Part shown: positions 9,110 through 17,635 of the stretch, one piece after another
Position numbering within the stretch: the first letter of the stretch is position 1
Layout: each line of letters begins with the position of its first letter
Source of the DNA: Cupriavidus necator
GTDB lineage: Bacteria; Pseudomonadota; Gammaproteobacteria; Burkholderiales; Burkholderiaceae
Direction of reading: 5' to 3'
Length of the DNA: 64,000 nucleotides
Assembly (NCBI GenBank): GCA_022041995.1
Contig: CP074382.1
Location: 558,001-622,000, forward strand
Made by a program: the position numbers and the translations under genes
The notes under the pieces: generated by a model
Database searches by the model: none
What the model was told of the DNA's origin: nothing
Seen by the model: only the letters and a program-made list of their open reading frames with translations

Positions 9110-10384
9110 TAAAAAACTCCACCGTTAGCGAAGTAATTATGTGCGTCCCCGGATTCACGGTCCTCGCAGAAGTAGTAGACGAAACGTCTGAAATCTTCCG
9201 GCTTGACAACATCGAAACACTTGGGCAACGGTGGCGGGAAACCGATATCACCACCAACAGTGCGGCGCATCGCGCTAAAAATTTCATCACGAAATTCAAA
9301 ATATAGTCGATAGCACGGCGTTTTGTAGGAATGGATCGACTTGAAGTCGATAATGCGAGTTTCCCGCTTAATTTCATTGAGGCGCCTGTACAGCCGATCT
9401 GCCACGCGCCCAGTGAAGAACTCACGTACCAGGGCATTTTCCAGCAAAATATGCGGATTTAACAGCACAGGTAGAACGACATTTTTAGGAACATAGTCCT
9501 TAATTGAGCAAAACCAGGCATTTTGCGACTGTTCCGGGGTTGTATCTTGCAGCGCTATTGTTTGCTTCTCGGCATCAATGCGGACGTCTTTCATGATAAT
9601 GATACCGTCCTGCCCATAGGCGGTGCCGGTGATGACCTCTTCTAGGAGAGTATCCACGCGACGACTGTTAATTTCTACCCGGGAATCTCGGGCGTAAACT
9701 GGGTTGCCACCCCTTGCAATGACCCGTATCCCAAAATCCCAATCATCGGAAAGGTGTTCCACAAATCTTCCATTTTTGAGTTGATAGAAAATTTCGATAC
9801 CCCCACTTCGTCGTAGAGCTTGCGCTCAACAGCGAAACCTTTTCCGTCTGGAAAACCGCCGAATAGCGAAAAAGACATTTCCCGGCAACGTAAAGTTTTT
9901 TGAATTTCCCGAAATAGATTAGGGCGGTTGATGAATGAATTCTCATTATAATAATAGTTGCAGGTACCCAGCCCCCATTTTCTTCTATCATTTTTTTTAT
10001 TAGTGCATGCAGCCAGTATGGGTCTACTGTACAATCTGCGTCTGAGGAAACAATATAGTGCTTCCTTTGGACTCCCAAGCGGCTGTCCCTAGTTTTTGAG
10101 CGGAAGGACGCATAATCCATACCCTGTTTTCTGGCGGATGATACTCCCTGAACGGCTTCCGTGATTATATTAATATCAATGGAGGGGTTTTCTGCCTTAA
10201 GGGCCTTTACTTTCCGGACAGAATCGTCTGTAGAATTGTTATCCACAACAATCAATTCATAGCTCTGATGGGTAATCAGGTTGTTATGGGTTTTCTGGTT
10301 AACCAAAGAAGTTAGCACATCATCAATGCAATCCGTTTCGTTATAAATGGGCAGTACAACAGATACAAAAACATTATCTCGCAT
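9109..10384 (-). pseudogene. Family 2 glycosyltransferase with two 1-base frameshifts
   Basis: The first part, MRDNVFVSVVLPIYNETDCI ... YELIVVDNNSTDDS ... HYIVSSDADCTVDPYWLHAL, is a GT-A (family 2) domain with the nucleotide-binding NxS and metal-binding DAD motifs. The frame breaks at the five-C run 9972-9976 and again at the five-C run 9800-9804. One added base at each yields a single 425-residue protein that continues through FSLFGGFPDGKGFAVERKLY, the acceptor-site HLSDDWDFGIRV and a helical C-terminus. ATG 10384 with a GGAGGGG site is preferred over TTG 10396. It would transfer a sugar from a nucleotide sugar to an unknown acceptor. It overlaps both neighbours, so the three genes form one operon. 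Confidence 0.8.
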
Positions 10385-11765
10385 ACACCCCTCCAAAGTT
10401 CAGGTCGAAAATATCGCTGATGTTAGAGGAAAGTAATTGCCTTCCTATGAGGTAATTTTTTTTCGCAATTTCTTTCATAAGTTGTTTATTGTTGATGAGT
10501 TTATACAGCGCATCAATGAAATTTTCATCAGGTAAGCCATCATTCCCCTCTGATATCTTCATGATTGGCGCAATGAAACCATGCTGGCCATAAACCTCAT
10601 CATAATATTCATAGCTGGTCGTAATGTAACAACGCTGGTGGCTGATTGCCTCGCCAATAGGGTTTCCATAACTATCATAATCCCAAGAGGTGAGAAAGGA
10701 GACTAGATCGCAGGAATAATACAAATCATCAATAGTGTACATCTGGCCCTGAGATGGTAGGCCTCTATGATGAAGTGACCCGAGGAATTTGATAGCCGAC
10801 TCGGCGTTAAGTTTTTTAGATAAGACTACTAGCTGTTGATAATAATATGCGTCTTCGTTGGGATCACCTGCCACGAAAAGCAATGCCTTCCGATCGATAT
10901 CATTCTGTATAAAAAGCTGATTCACGCGATTAATCACATAGATATCCCTGTCCAAGCGCTTTTGCGGAATAATGCGGGTTGTCCTGGCAATAATAAGATC
11001 ATCATCCCGGATGGAGAAATCCTCTCTTAAATTCTTGTAGCCGACTTGGTCGTTGAATTCGTAGGTATTTTTTTTAACTTTTACATCAACTGTATAATTG
11101 CACCACTCTTCAAGGTTGCTTTTTAAATCATTGTTGAGTGTTACGTATGTTATGTAACTGGACTTGATGGGCTTGATGGCGTTTGGATATGGCGGTGGGC
11201 CATACTTCATTGCGCTCTTTTCGCTACTCCACATTAAATCGTGATCTCGCCAAATAACAAAATTCCCCAATCCATGGCAGTTTCCATATTCCTCGATGGC
11301 GAGATACAGGGCTTGAGTGTAAACTATATTTTCAGGAAGAGTTCCATTCTCCACAATAACATAGCCAATATTCAGATTGCCCCAAAGTTGAACAATTTTA
11401 TGAGATAGATGCTGAGATGTGTCTATAATTTCGGCCTTTATATATTCTTTTCTTTGATTGGATTCCGATATACTTTGGCGTATTAAAACGTCATGCGCAT
11501 GCTTGATAAAGTCAACGTTATAATTTGCTATGGAACTGATGTCATCTATACGAACAAGAGTGAATATGTCTTTGTAGAGTTCCTTTTCCCATTCGTACGG
11601 TTTGTTAAACATTCCTTTGTCTATTTTTATATCATAACCAAGGTCCAGGTACGATTTTATTCCATTCTGGGAAAGAACTTTTGCTATCTTGATTGCCTCA
11701 ACAGTAATTCCTGATACCGCGACTGCGTCAAATGATACAAATATAGCTCGATTGTAAGCATTCAT
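10374..11765 (-). CDS. GT-B glycosyltransferase (GT4-like)
   Basis: 463 residues, intact. The N-terminal half begins FVSFDAVAVSGITVEAIKIA with a GT-B acceptor-domain look. The C-terminal half carries the donor-domain signatures IARTTRIIPQKRLDRDI, LLFVAGDP, and SYGNPIGEAISHQRCYITTS with the Glu that binds the nucleotide sugar in GT4 enzymes. It is Lys/Asn/Ile-rich and uses AT-ending codons, unlike the high-GC neighbours outside the operon, a sign of horizontal transfer. Its stop overlaps the start of the GT2 gene (ATGCGAGATAA). Sugar and acceptor are unknown. Confidence 0.8.
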   Translation of the reverse strand: MNAYNRAIFVSFDAVAVSGITVEAIKIAKVLSQNGIKSYLDLGYDIKIDKGMFNKPYEWEKELYKDIFTLVRIDDISSIANYNVDFIKHAHDVLIRQSISESNQRKEYIKAEIIDTSQHLSHKIVQLWGNLNIGYVIVENGTLPENIVYTQALYLAIEEYGNCHGLGNFVIWRDHDLMWSSEKSAMKYGPPPYPNAIKPIKSSYITYVTLNNDLKSNLEEWCNYTVDVKVKKNTYEFNDQVGYKNLREDFSIRDDDLIIARTTRIIPQKRLDRDIYVINRVNQLFIQNDIDRKALLFVAGDPNEDAYYYQQLVVLSKKLNAESAIKFLGSLHHRGLPSQGQMYTIDDLYYSCDLVSFLTSWDYDSYGNPIGEAISHQRCYITTSYEYYDEVYGQHGFIAPIMKISEGNDGLPDENFIDALYKLINNKQLMKEIAKKNYLIGRQLLSSNISDIFDLNFGGVYAR

Positions 11766-11931
11766 TTAGAAATCTCGCATCAAAAATAATATCATCGCAA
11801 ATTACTGCTCCGAGTGTAATTCGCCGGTCGAGATCAGGAATTGGAGTCGCTCCACACCTGCGACAGAACGTGGGGGAAAGGTTTTTCTCAGTTGTTTGGA
11901 GAATATTGTTAAAAGATGGCGTGTCCAACAA
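11728..11931 (-). CDS. Possible small zinc-ribbon-like protein leading the operon
   Basis: A frame of about 67 codons (TTG start near 11931) contains FCRRCGATPIPDLDRRITLG, a CxxC knuckle, and overlaps the start of the GT-B gene by 38 bases in another frame. Only one Cys pair is obvious. It could be the 3' end of a lost gene, a leader peptide, or nothing. No strong ribosome-binding site is visible. Confidence 0.3.
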   Translation of the reverse strand: MLDTPSFNNILQTTEKNLSPTFCRRCGATPIPDLDRRITLGAVICDDIIFDARFLNECLQSSYICII

Positions 11932-12294
11932 GTTAAAATGGCATATTGATCACCATCAAATATCCTCTGTGCTCGGTATTCTTTGCGCGCTATTGATTAA
12001 TATATCTTTGCCCCGACAAGGCACGCGGCAGGTTGAAGCGAGATTCGTACCATCAACGTACCCTCCACTGAGACCTTAGTTGAGCACGCCGTCTTACTAT
12101 TTCCGATAGCCCCTGGTCCAAAGCCGACAATACGAGCGGGATTCGTCGCTGTTGCGACAAAATGTTCCTGCCGCCGTGCTTGAGAAAGATTGCCGCTGCA
12201 CCGGCTGCGCGACGAGATTAGAAAATCCGAACGCTTGAGGAGAAGTGAGTTTAAAGCAACTAGGGAATGGACCGCGTAAGAACGTCGTTGCTAC
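11932..12294. other. Intergenic, junction between AT-rich operon and IS debris
   Basis: No gene is supported. The left 130 bases are AT-rich and probably contain the promoter of the minus-strand operon, but no convincing -35/-10 pair stands out. Confidence 0.35.
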
Positions 12295-12619
12295 TTGCAG
12301 CTAGCGCTGCCCAATCAAATGCGGGTACGGGTGCGGGACGATCTCGCCGAAATGTTTAGCCGACGCATGAGCGCCATCCACAAGCGGGCACGGGAGGAGT
12401 TGGAGCAAATCCAGTCCCGCCGGCGCGCGCAAATGGAAAAACTCGTCGAGCTGCTCGACGGCGTGGTCGATATCGTCGCCGAGGGCGAAGACGATGCTCA
12501 GATCGGCCTGCCCCCTCAGGCGATTTGGAGCCTCTACGCGAGAGCTGCGCCGAGGTCCGCGCCTTCAGCGGCAACAACTACACCATATCCTCTCCCCCTA
12601 CTGCTGCGCCGCTTGGGAT
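12295..12619 (+). pseudogene. Fragment resembling part of a Tn3-family transposase
   Basis: A fragment reads QMRVRVRDDLAEMFSRRMSA, IHKRAREELEQIQSRRRAQM, EKLVELLDGVVDIV and, in another frame, ESCAEVRAFSGNNYT. The order VRDDL..M..RRM..I.K.A...L, a helical segment, and then a GNNY segment resembles the region after the DUF4158 domain of Tn3-family TnpA proteins. It lacks a start, is cut by the IS3 element at 12620, and has at least one frameshift. The assignment is tentative. Confidence 0.4.
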
Positions 12620-12709
12620 AGAGGTGGCGCCGGAAATTCGGACAGTCGGATAAATGGAAGAGCTGGGGTCTGAGCCGGCCATAATGGCGGGCAGAAAGGA
12701 CCTCAGAAG

Positions 12710-13018
12710 ATGACGAAACGAAGCAGGCGAACCCACTCGGCGGGGTTGAAGGCGAAGGTAGCCCTGGCGGCCCTCAAGGGCGAAAAGACGCTGGCGGAGC
12801 TGGCCCAGCAGTACGACGTGCACCCCAGCCAGATCACCGCGTGGAAGCAGCAGTTGGTGGAGCATGCCGCGGACCTGTTCGGCGGTGGCAAGGAAAGTGG
12901 GGGCGAGCCGCCGGTGGATTTGAAGGTGCTGCACGCCAAGATCGGCCAGTTGGCGCTGGAGAACGATTTTTTGTCCGGCGCGCTCAGCAAGGCCGGCCTG
13001 CTGAGCGCAAAGCGATGA
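12710..13018 (+). CDS. IS3-family OrfA
   Basis: 102 residues: a helix-turn-helix transposase_8-type domain (LAELAQQYDVHPSQITAWKQ) at about residues 27-46 followed by a leucine-zipper-like helix (KVLHAKIGQLALENDFLSGA). It binds the ends of the element and regulates transposition. Its TGA overlaps the ATG of OrfB (ATGA), so OrfB may be made by coupling or by frameshifting into an OrfAB fusion. Confidence 0.85.
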   Translation: MTKRSRRTHSAGLKAKVALAALKGEKTLAELAQQYDVHPSQITAWKQQLVEHAADLFGGGKESGGEPPVDLKVLHAKIGQLALENDFLSGALSKAGLLSAKR

Positions 13019-13845
13019 TCGACCGCGAGCACGCGCTGCCGGTGAGCCGGCAGGTCAAGCTGGTGGGCATCGCCCGGTCCAGCGCGTACTACCAGCCGCA
13101 ACCGGTCAGCGAGGCAGATCTGAAGCTGATGCGCCGCATCGACGAACTGCATCTGGAGCATCCCTTCGCGGGGGCTCGCATGCTGGCGCGCCTGCTGCGC
13201 CGGGAAGGCATCCAGGTCGGTCGCCGGCACGTGGGCACGCTGATGAAGCGCATGGGCATTGAGGCGCTGTATCGCCGGCCGAACACGAGCCGCAAGCACG
13301 CGGCGCACAAGATCTGGCCGTACCTGCTGCGCGACCGGAAGATCGACCGGGCCAACCAGGTGTGGGCTCTGGACACGACCTACATTCCGATGGCACGGGG
13401 CTTTGTGTACCTGACGGCAGTGGTGGACTGGGCCAGCCGCCGGGTGCTGGCCTACCGGGTGGCGATCACGCTGGAGAGCTGTCATGCCGTCGAGGCAATC
13501 GAGGAGGCCTTTGCCAAGTACGGCGCGCCGGAGATCGTCAACACCGACCAGGGCAGCCAGTTCACCGCCACGGAGTTCACAGACGCCGTGCTGGACCGCG
13601 GCATCCAACTGTCGATGGACGGCAAGGGCAGTTGGCGCGATAACGTGTTCGTCGAACGCCTTTGGCGCAGCGTCAAATACGAGGAGGTCTACCTGAAAGC
13701 CTACGACTCGGTCAGCCATGCGCCCCGCTCTATCGCTAACTACCTAACCTGGTACAACCAACGACGGCCCCATTCCAGTCTGGCGGACCAGACCCCGGAT
13801 GAGGCATACTTCGCCACGCTGCCAGCGATCAAATCGGCAGCCTGA
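13015..13845 (+). CDS. IS3-family OrfB (DDE transposase)
   Basis: 276 residues starting at the overlapping ATG 13015. The HTH_21-type region (LHLEHPFAGARMLARLLRRE) is followed by an integrase core with catalytic residues in WALDTTYIP, IVNTDQGSQFT and WRDNVFVERLW (D, D, E). Intact. Together with OrfA it moves the element by copy-out/paste-in through a circular intermediate, as is known for the family. Confidence 0.85.
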   Translation: MIDREHALPVSRQVKLVGIARSSAYYQPQPVSEADLKLMRRIDELHLEHPFAGARMLARLLRREGIQVGRRHVGTLMKRMGIEALYRRPNTSRKHAAHKIWPYLLRDRKIDRANQVWALDTTYIPMARGFVYLTAVVDWASRRVLAYRVAITLESCHAVEAIEEAFAKYGAPEIVNTDQGSQFTATEFTDAVLDRGIQLSMDGKGSWRDNVFVERLWRSVKYEEVYLKAYDSVSHAPRSIANYLTWYNQRRPHSSLADQTPDEAYFATLPAIKSAA

Positions 13846-13980
13846 CTGCCCCAGCGCTTCCACTTAAAAACTCCGGATCCCTGTCCGAACAAACGGTGCC
13901 ACCTCTTTATATCGAAGATGCGCAGTTAGATGGATTCATCATAACCGGGACGCTTATGATAGCGGATTGGGCGTATCTTG

Positions 13981-14127
13981 GTCGCAGGCCCAGTGCGTCA
14001 TCTGCGAAACCACCATCGGGATCCGTTTGATCGACTGCTGATCGCCCAGGCCCTCACCGAACCATTGCGACTGCTGTCGGCGGACGAACACGTCTGGAAG
14101 TATTCCGACCTCGTCATTCAGTTTTAG
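13981..14127 (+). pseudogene. PIN-domain (VapC-like) toxin C-terminal remnant
   Basis: The plus-strand frame ending at the TAG at 14125 reads HLRNHHRDPFDRLLIAQALT, EPLRLLSADEHVWKYSDLVI and QF. The HHRDPFDRLLIAQA motif, with its metal-binding Asp, and LL(T/S)AD are signatures of the C-terminal half of PIN-domain toxins of type II toxin-antitoxin systems. The N-terminal half and any antitoxin gene are missing. The IS3 insertion just upstream probably caused the loss. Confidence 0.65.
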
Positions 14128-14471
14128 GGCCCACAGAAACTTCGGCAGTGACGGCATAGCCGCCGAGGGCGGCCCGATTTGACCGCTCCCCCAGCGTCGC
14201 CGATCTTTGAGAATGCGACGCCGTAGCAGGACAGCTCGGTCCCGGCTCCTGATTGGTCTAGCCTTTCCGGGTGTCCGGCCACGATGCGCAGGCCGCCGGC
14301 CATGCGCCCCCTGCGCTCTGACGAACGCAGGCGCGGCTTGGCGATGCCGCGCCGCCCGACGCATTGCGCACTCCTTGCGATACGTCAATCCCCGCCAAGA
14401 TTTCCCTCCTAGACTTATACAGGCCTGCGCGCCCGGGGGCAGGCCTGTCGATTGACTATAGGAGTTCCACC
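14128..14471. other. Intergenic upstream of phaP
   Basis: GC-rich spacer with no supported gene. It should hold the promoter of the phasin gene; no clear sigma-70 sequence could be picked out. Confidence 0.35.
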
Positions 14472-14951
14472 ATGCCAGACCAGACCGATCCCGCCTTCGA
14501 GCTCGCGCGCTTTGCCGAGCAGTCCGCCCTGCGCATTTGGCTGCGCTGGGAAGAATCGCGCCAGATGCTGCTCAGGCTCCGCCTCAAGGCCCTGGACGAG
14601 AACATCAAAGGCGCCCGGCAGGCGCTCGCCCGCATCAACGATGCCCCCGACTGGAACGTCTTCCATGGTCTGCCCCCTCAAATTCTGGCCGCGCAGGTCG
14701 AGCGCAACGCCGCGCATGCACGCGACTTTGGCGGCCTTTACATAGAAATGGCCTCGGCCTTCATGAAGCACCTGCGCGAGTCGACCGAAACCTGGCAGGA
14801 CTACCAGCGCAAGGTCATGGTTGAGGGAGGCGGCTACGCGCCCTTCGCGGAATCGGCGCGCGAGATATTCGACAACGTCGGCCGCCTGATGGCCGTCCCT
14901 ACCCCAGACGCGCAGGCCCAGGCACGCGCCGCCGGTGCGGCACGGAGCTGA
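14472..14951 (+). CDS. phaP: Phasin-like PHA granule-associated protein
   Basis: 159 residues from ATG 14472 with a GGAG site nine bases upstream. It is a helical, Ala/Arg/Glu-rich protein (FELARFAEQSALRIWLRWEE, FMKHLRESTETWQDYQRKVM) without signal peptide, in the usual size range of phasins, which coat polyhydroxyalkanoate granules. The direct downstream neighbour is the start of an acetoacetyl-CoA reductase gene, four bases after the stop, which supports the role. An upstream in-frame ATG at 14364 is less likely because it has no ribosome site. The gene is intact but its operon is cut. Confidence 0.7.
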   Translation: MPDQTDPAFELARFAEQSALRIWLRWEESRQMLLRLRLKALDENIKGARQALARINDAPDWNVFHGLPPQILAAQVERNAAHARDFGGLYIEMASAFMKHLRESTETWQDYQRKVMVEGGGYAPFAESAREIFDNVGRLMAVPTPDAQAQARAAGAARS

Positions 14952-14955
14952 CGAG

Positions 14956-15328
14956 ATGGCCGGACAACGCATTGCCCTGGTGACGGAAGGCATTGGCGGC
15001 CTCGGCGAAGCCATTGCCGTGCGGCTGCTGGCGAATGGCGTGCGCGTCGTGGTGACACACTCCGAACACAATGACCATGTGGCCCAATGGTTCGGCGCGC
15101 AACGCAATGCCGGCCGCGAGTTCACGGCTTTCCCGGTCGACGTGACGGACTTCGCCTCTTGCCTGCGCTGCGTGTCGCACGTGCGCAGCGAGGTCGGCGA
15201 CGTCGACATTCTGATCAACAATGCCGGGGTCACGCGCGACCGGACCCTGCGCAAGATGGACAAGGCTGACTGGGACTTCGCGCTGCGCACGGACCTCGAC
15301 TCGCTCTTTCATATGACGCGCCGGCGTT
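14956..15328 (+). pseudogene. phaB: Acetoacetyl-CoA reductase, 3' truncated
   Basis: The first 124 codons encode a short-chain dehydrogenase of the PhaB type: QRIALVTEGIGGLGEAIAVR (the usual TGxxxGxG NADPH motif here reads TEGIGGLG), FPVDVTDF, and DILINNAGVTRDRTLRKMDK, the PhaB-specific NNAGxTRDxxxxKM segment. The sequence stops matching after FHMTRR, before the catalytic Ser/Tyr/Lys, where IS6-type debris begins. PhaB makes (R)-3-hydroxybutyryl-CoA for PHB synthesis; this copy cannot. Confidence 0.75.
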
Positions 15329-15770
15329 GTCAACTTGGCGGGTGCGTGACGTTATGGGCGCCGGGGTCGCAAGCGCTCAGAAAACAGTCGAGGGATTTTG
15401 GGTGCACTCGGTCAAGTGATGACACGCAGCGAATCTCGCAGCGAGTTGTTTGCGATAAAGCGAAGCGCGCAACAGATGCCGTTTTGGGCGCGAAGTGTTG
15501 TCGGATTGGGCCGAAGTTCGACAGGAATACCTGTGTGCGCTTCGGGTCGCGAAATCCGCGCATGCGACGCTCGCGTTCGCGGGTAGGCTGGTGGCTGTTC
15601 TCGGCCCGATTGTTCACCCGAGCAGCGGCTTTGACGAACACATGGTTGACGTTCGCCAGTTCCGCGCAACGATGCGGAAGCCATTGTAGAAGCCGCGAGC
15701 CGACCCACCAGCATCCCGATGCGGAAACGGTACGCTTCATTGAAGCTCGGCGGGTAGATCACGATCCGCG
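15329..15770 (-). pseudogene. IS6-family transposase remnant
   Basis: The minus strand from about 15700 reads ELANVNHVFVKAAARVNNRA, ENSHQPTRERERRMRGFRDP, KRTQVFLSNFGPIRQHF. The NNRAENSHQPTRERER segment is the hallmark C-terminus of IS6-family transposases. The catalytic N-terminal part is absent. The left border GGCGTTGTCAAC at about 15329 resembles an IS6 terminal repeat and coincides with the break in phaB, so the element probably inserted there. Confidence 0.65.
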
Positions 15771-16020
15771 GATCTTGTCACTGCTCAGCGAACAAAGGCG
15801 CGCACTTAAAAAATGCCTGGCCGGGTTGGTGGCTTTCGATCCGACTCAATAAGCGACGCGTTATCGGATAAAAGCCGCAGTGGCCAGTTGGAAGCGCAGC
15901 AGCAATCTGGAAAGCCGACGGTCAAATCAGGCATGCCACGGCTCAATAGATGGAGGCGCAGGCTTGGGAAGCTTCAGGCAGGCTAGTTCAAGCAGCAGAG
16001 GCGTGAGACCGAGCCGCGAT

Positions 16021-17472
16021 GGCGGATTCAACCGGTCGTCGCAACACCTTTGATGGAGGAGGTGTTTATGGGGCGACCAGCGGGGTGGATGCAGAAGTTG
16101 ACAGGGCGAGGAGCGATGCGCTCGCCAGGTGCGCCGTCGCATCGGCGCGAGATCGAGCGTCTATTTTGGGAGCAGATCGCCACCGGTATCACGAGCGAGA
16201 GAGCAGCAGAGGCAGTTGGCGTGTCGCAGGCGGTAGGCGCCCGCTGGTTCCGCTATCGTGGCGGCATGCCACTATTCATGTCGAGCCCCATATCCGGGAG
16301 GTACTTGTCGTTCGCGGAGCGAGAAGAGATTGGGCTACTATCGCTGCAGGGCGTCGGAGTACGCGAGATCGCTCGCCGTATCGGACGCAGCCCGTCAACG
16401 GTCTCCCGGGAACTGACACGTAACGCTGCAACTCGTGGCGGCCAGCTTCAGTATCGGGCTTCGGTTGCGCAGTGGAAGGCGGAACTGGTTGCCAAAAGAC
16501 CCAAACCATCGAAACTGGTGACTAACCCACGGCTGCGCCACTACGTGCAAGACCGCTTGGAGGGCAAGGTTCGCGACGCTAATGGCCGTGAGATTTCAGG
16601 GCCTCGGCAAGCGCCGTTCAAAGGGAGAAACAAGCCGCATCGCGGTGACCGCAAATGGGTCAATGGCTGGTCGCCCGAGCAGATTTCCAACCGGCTGCAG
16701 ATCGACTTCCCGGATGACGAATCCATGCGCCTCTCTCACGAAGCCATTTACCAAGCGCTCTATATCCAGGGCCGCGGCGCTCTCAAGCGCGAGCTGGTCA
16801 GCTGTCTGCGCACTGGGCGGGCGTTGCGCGTACCGAGGGCTAGGGCACAAGCCAAGACCTGGGCGCACGTTAGCGAGGATGTGATGATCTCTAACCGGCC
16901 TGCAGAAGCGCAGGATCGTGCTGTGCCAGGGCATTGGGAGGGTGACCTGATCATCGGCCTGAACCGGTCCGCGATTGGAACGCTGGTCGAGCGATCAAGC
17001 CGATTCACCATGCTCGTCCACCTGCCTCGGGAGAAAGGCTATGGGTCGACTCCCCGGACGAAGAATGGCCCCGCACTGGCTGGCTACGGAGCTGTCACGA
17101 TGGCCAATGCGCTCAAGAAGACCGTGACCGACATGCCTGCCCAGTTGTGGCGGTCATTGACTTGGGATCGTGGCAAGGAACTATCTGATCACGCCCGCTT
17201 CACCGTCGAGTCCGGGGTAAAGGTATTCTTCGCCGACCCTCACAGTCCATGGCAGCGCGGCACGAACGAGAACACGAACGGTCTTCTGCGACAATACTTT
17301 CCAAAGGGCACAGACCTATCCCGTTGGAGCGCTCGAGAGATCCAGGCCGTTGCCAATGCACTGAATACCAGGCCCCGAAAAACGCTTGGTTGGAAGACAC
17401 CTGCCGAAGCCCTGGACCAATATCTAAAATCTGTTCAACAATCTATTGTTGCGACGACCGGTTGAATCCGCC
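16021..17472 (+). mobile_element. IS30-family element, complete (1,452 bp)
   Basis: A perfect 26 bp inverted repeat begins GGCGGATTCAACCGGTCGTC at 16021 and is mirrored at 17447-17472. It encloses one intact transposase gene. No clear short target duplication is visible. Confidence 0.9.
16068..17465 (+). CDS. IS30-family transposase
   Basis: 466 residues from ATG 16068, which has a strong GGAGGAGG site; ATG 16053 is also possible. The N-terminal helix-turn-helix (LQGVGVREIARRIGRSPSTV) recognises the ends. The DDE core shows HWEGDLIIG, LTWDRGKEL and SPWQRGTNENTNGLLRQYFP, the IS30 signature with the catalytic Glu. Intact and probably active. The last codons lie inside the right inverted repeat. 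Confidence 0.9.
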   Translation: MGRPAGWMQKLTGRGAMRSPGAPSHRREIERLFWEQIATGITSERAAEAVGVSQAVGARWFRYRGGMPLFMSSPISGRYLSFAEREEIGLLSLQGVGVREIARRIGRSPSTVSRELTRNAATRGGQLQYRASVAQWKAELVAKRPKPSKLVTNPRLRHYVQDRLEGKVRDANGREISGPRQAPFKGRNKPHRGDRKWVNGWSPEQISNRLQIDFPDDESMRLSHEAIYQALYIQGRGALKRELVSCLRTGRALRVPRARAQAKTWAHVSEDVMISNRPAEAQDRAVPGHWEGDLIIGLNRSAIGTLVERSSRFTMLVHLPREKGYGSTPRTKNGPALAGYGAVTMANALKKTVTDMPAQLWRSLTWDRGKELSDHARFTVESGVKVFFADPHSPWQRGTNENTNGLLRQYFPKGTDLSRWSAREIQAVANALNTRPRKTLGWKTPAEALDQYLKSVQQSIVATTG

Positions 17473-17635
17473 CCTTTACCCCTTTGTCGTCAGGCGGATC
17501 GACTTACGGCTCATCGAAATTGGAACCTTTGCAATAGACACGTGTAGGTTGCCCGAGGCGGAGCGTCGTCGGCACTTTGGGAACGTGGTCAATTGCCTGG
17601 ATATCCAAGGATGCTGCGCGTCCCCTTCCCTTTAC

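Larger units (their letters stand above)
12620..13906 (+). mobile_element. IS3-family element, copy 1 (1,287 bp)
   Basis: Ends form an inverted repeat: AGAGGTGGCGCC...TTCGGACAG on the left and AGAGGTGGCACC...TTCGGACAG when the right end is reversed. Two overlapping genes lie inside. A second copy, in the opposite orientation, is at 44666-45934. No clear target duplication is seen at either copy. Confidence 0.8.

Noticed and set aside
13954..14388. 144-codon minus-strand frame
   Set aside because: The opposite strand holds a clear PIN-toxin tail; the minus-strand protein is Arg-rich and motif-free.
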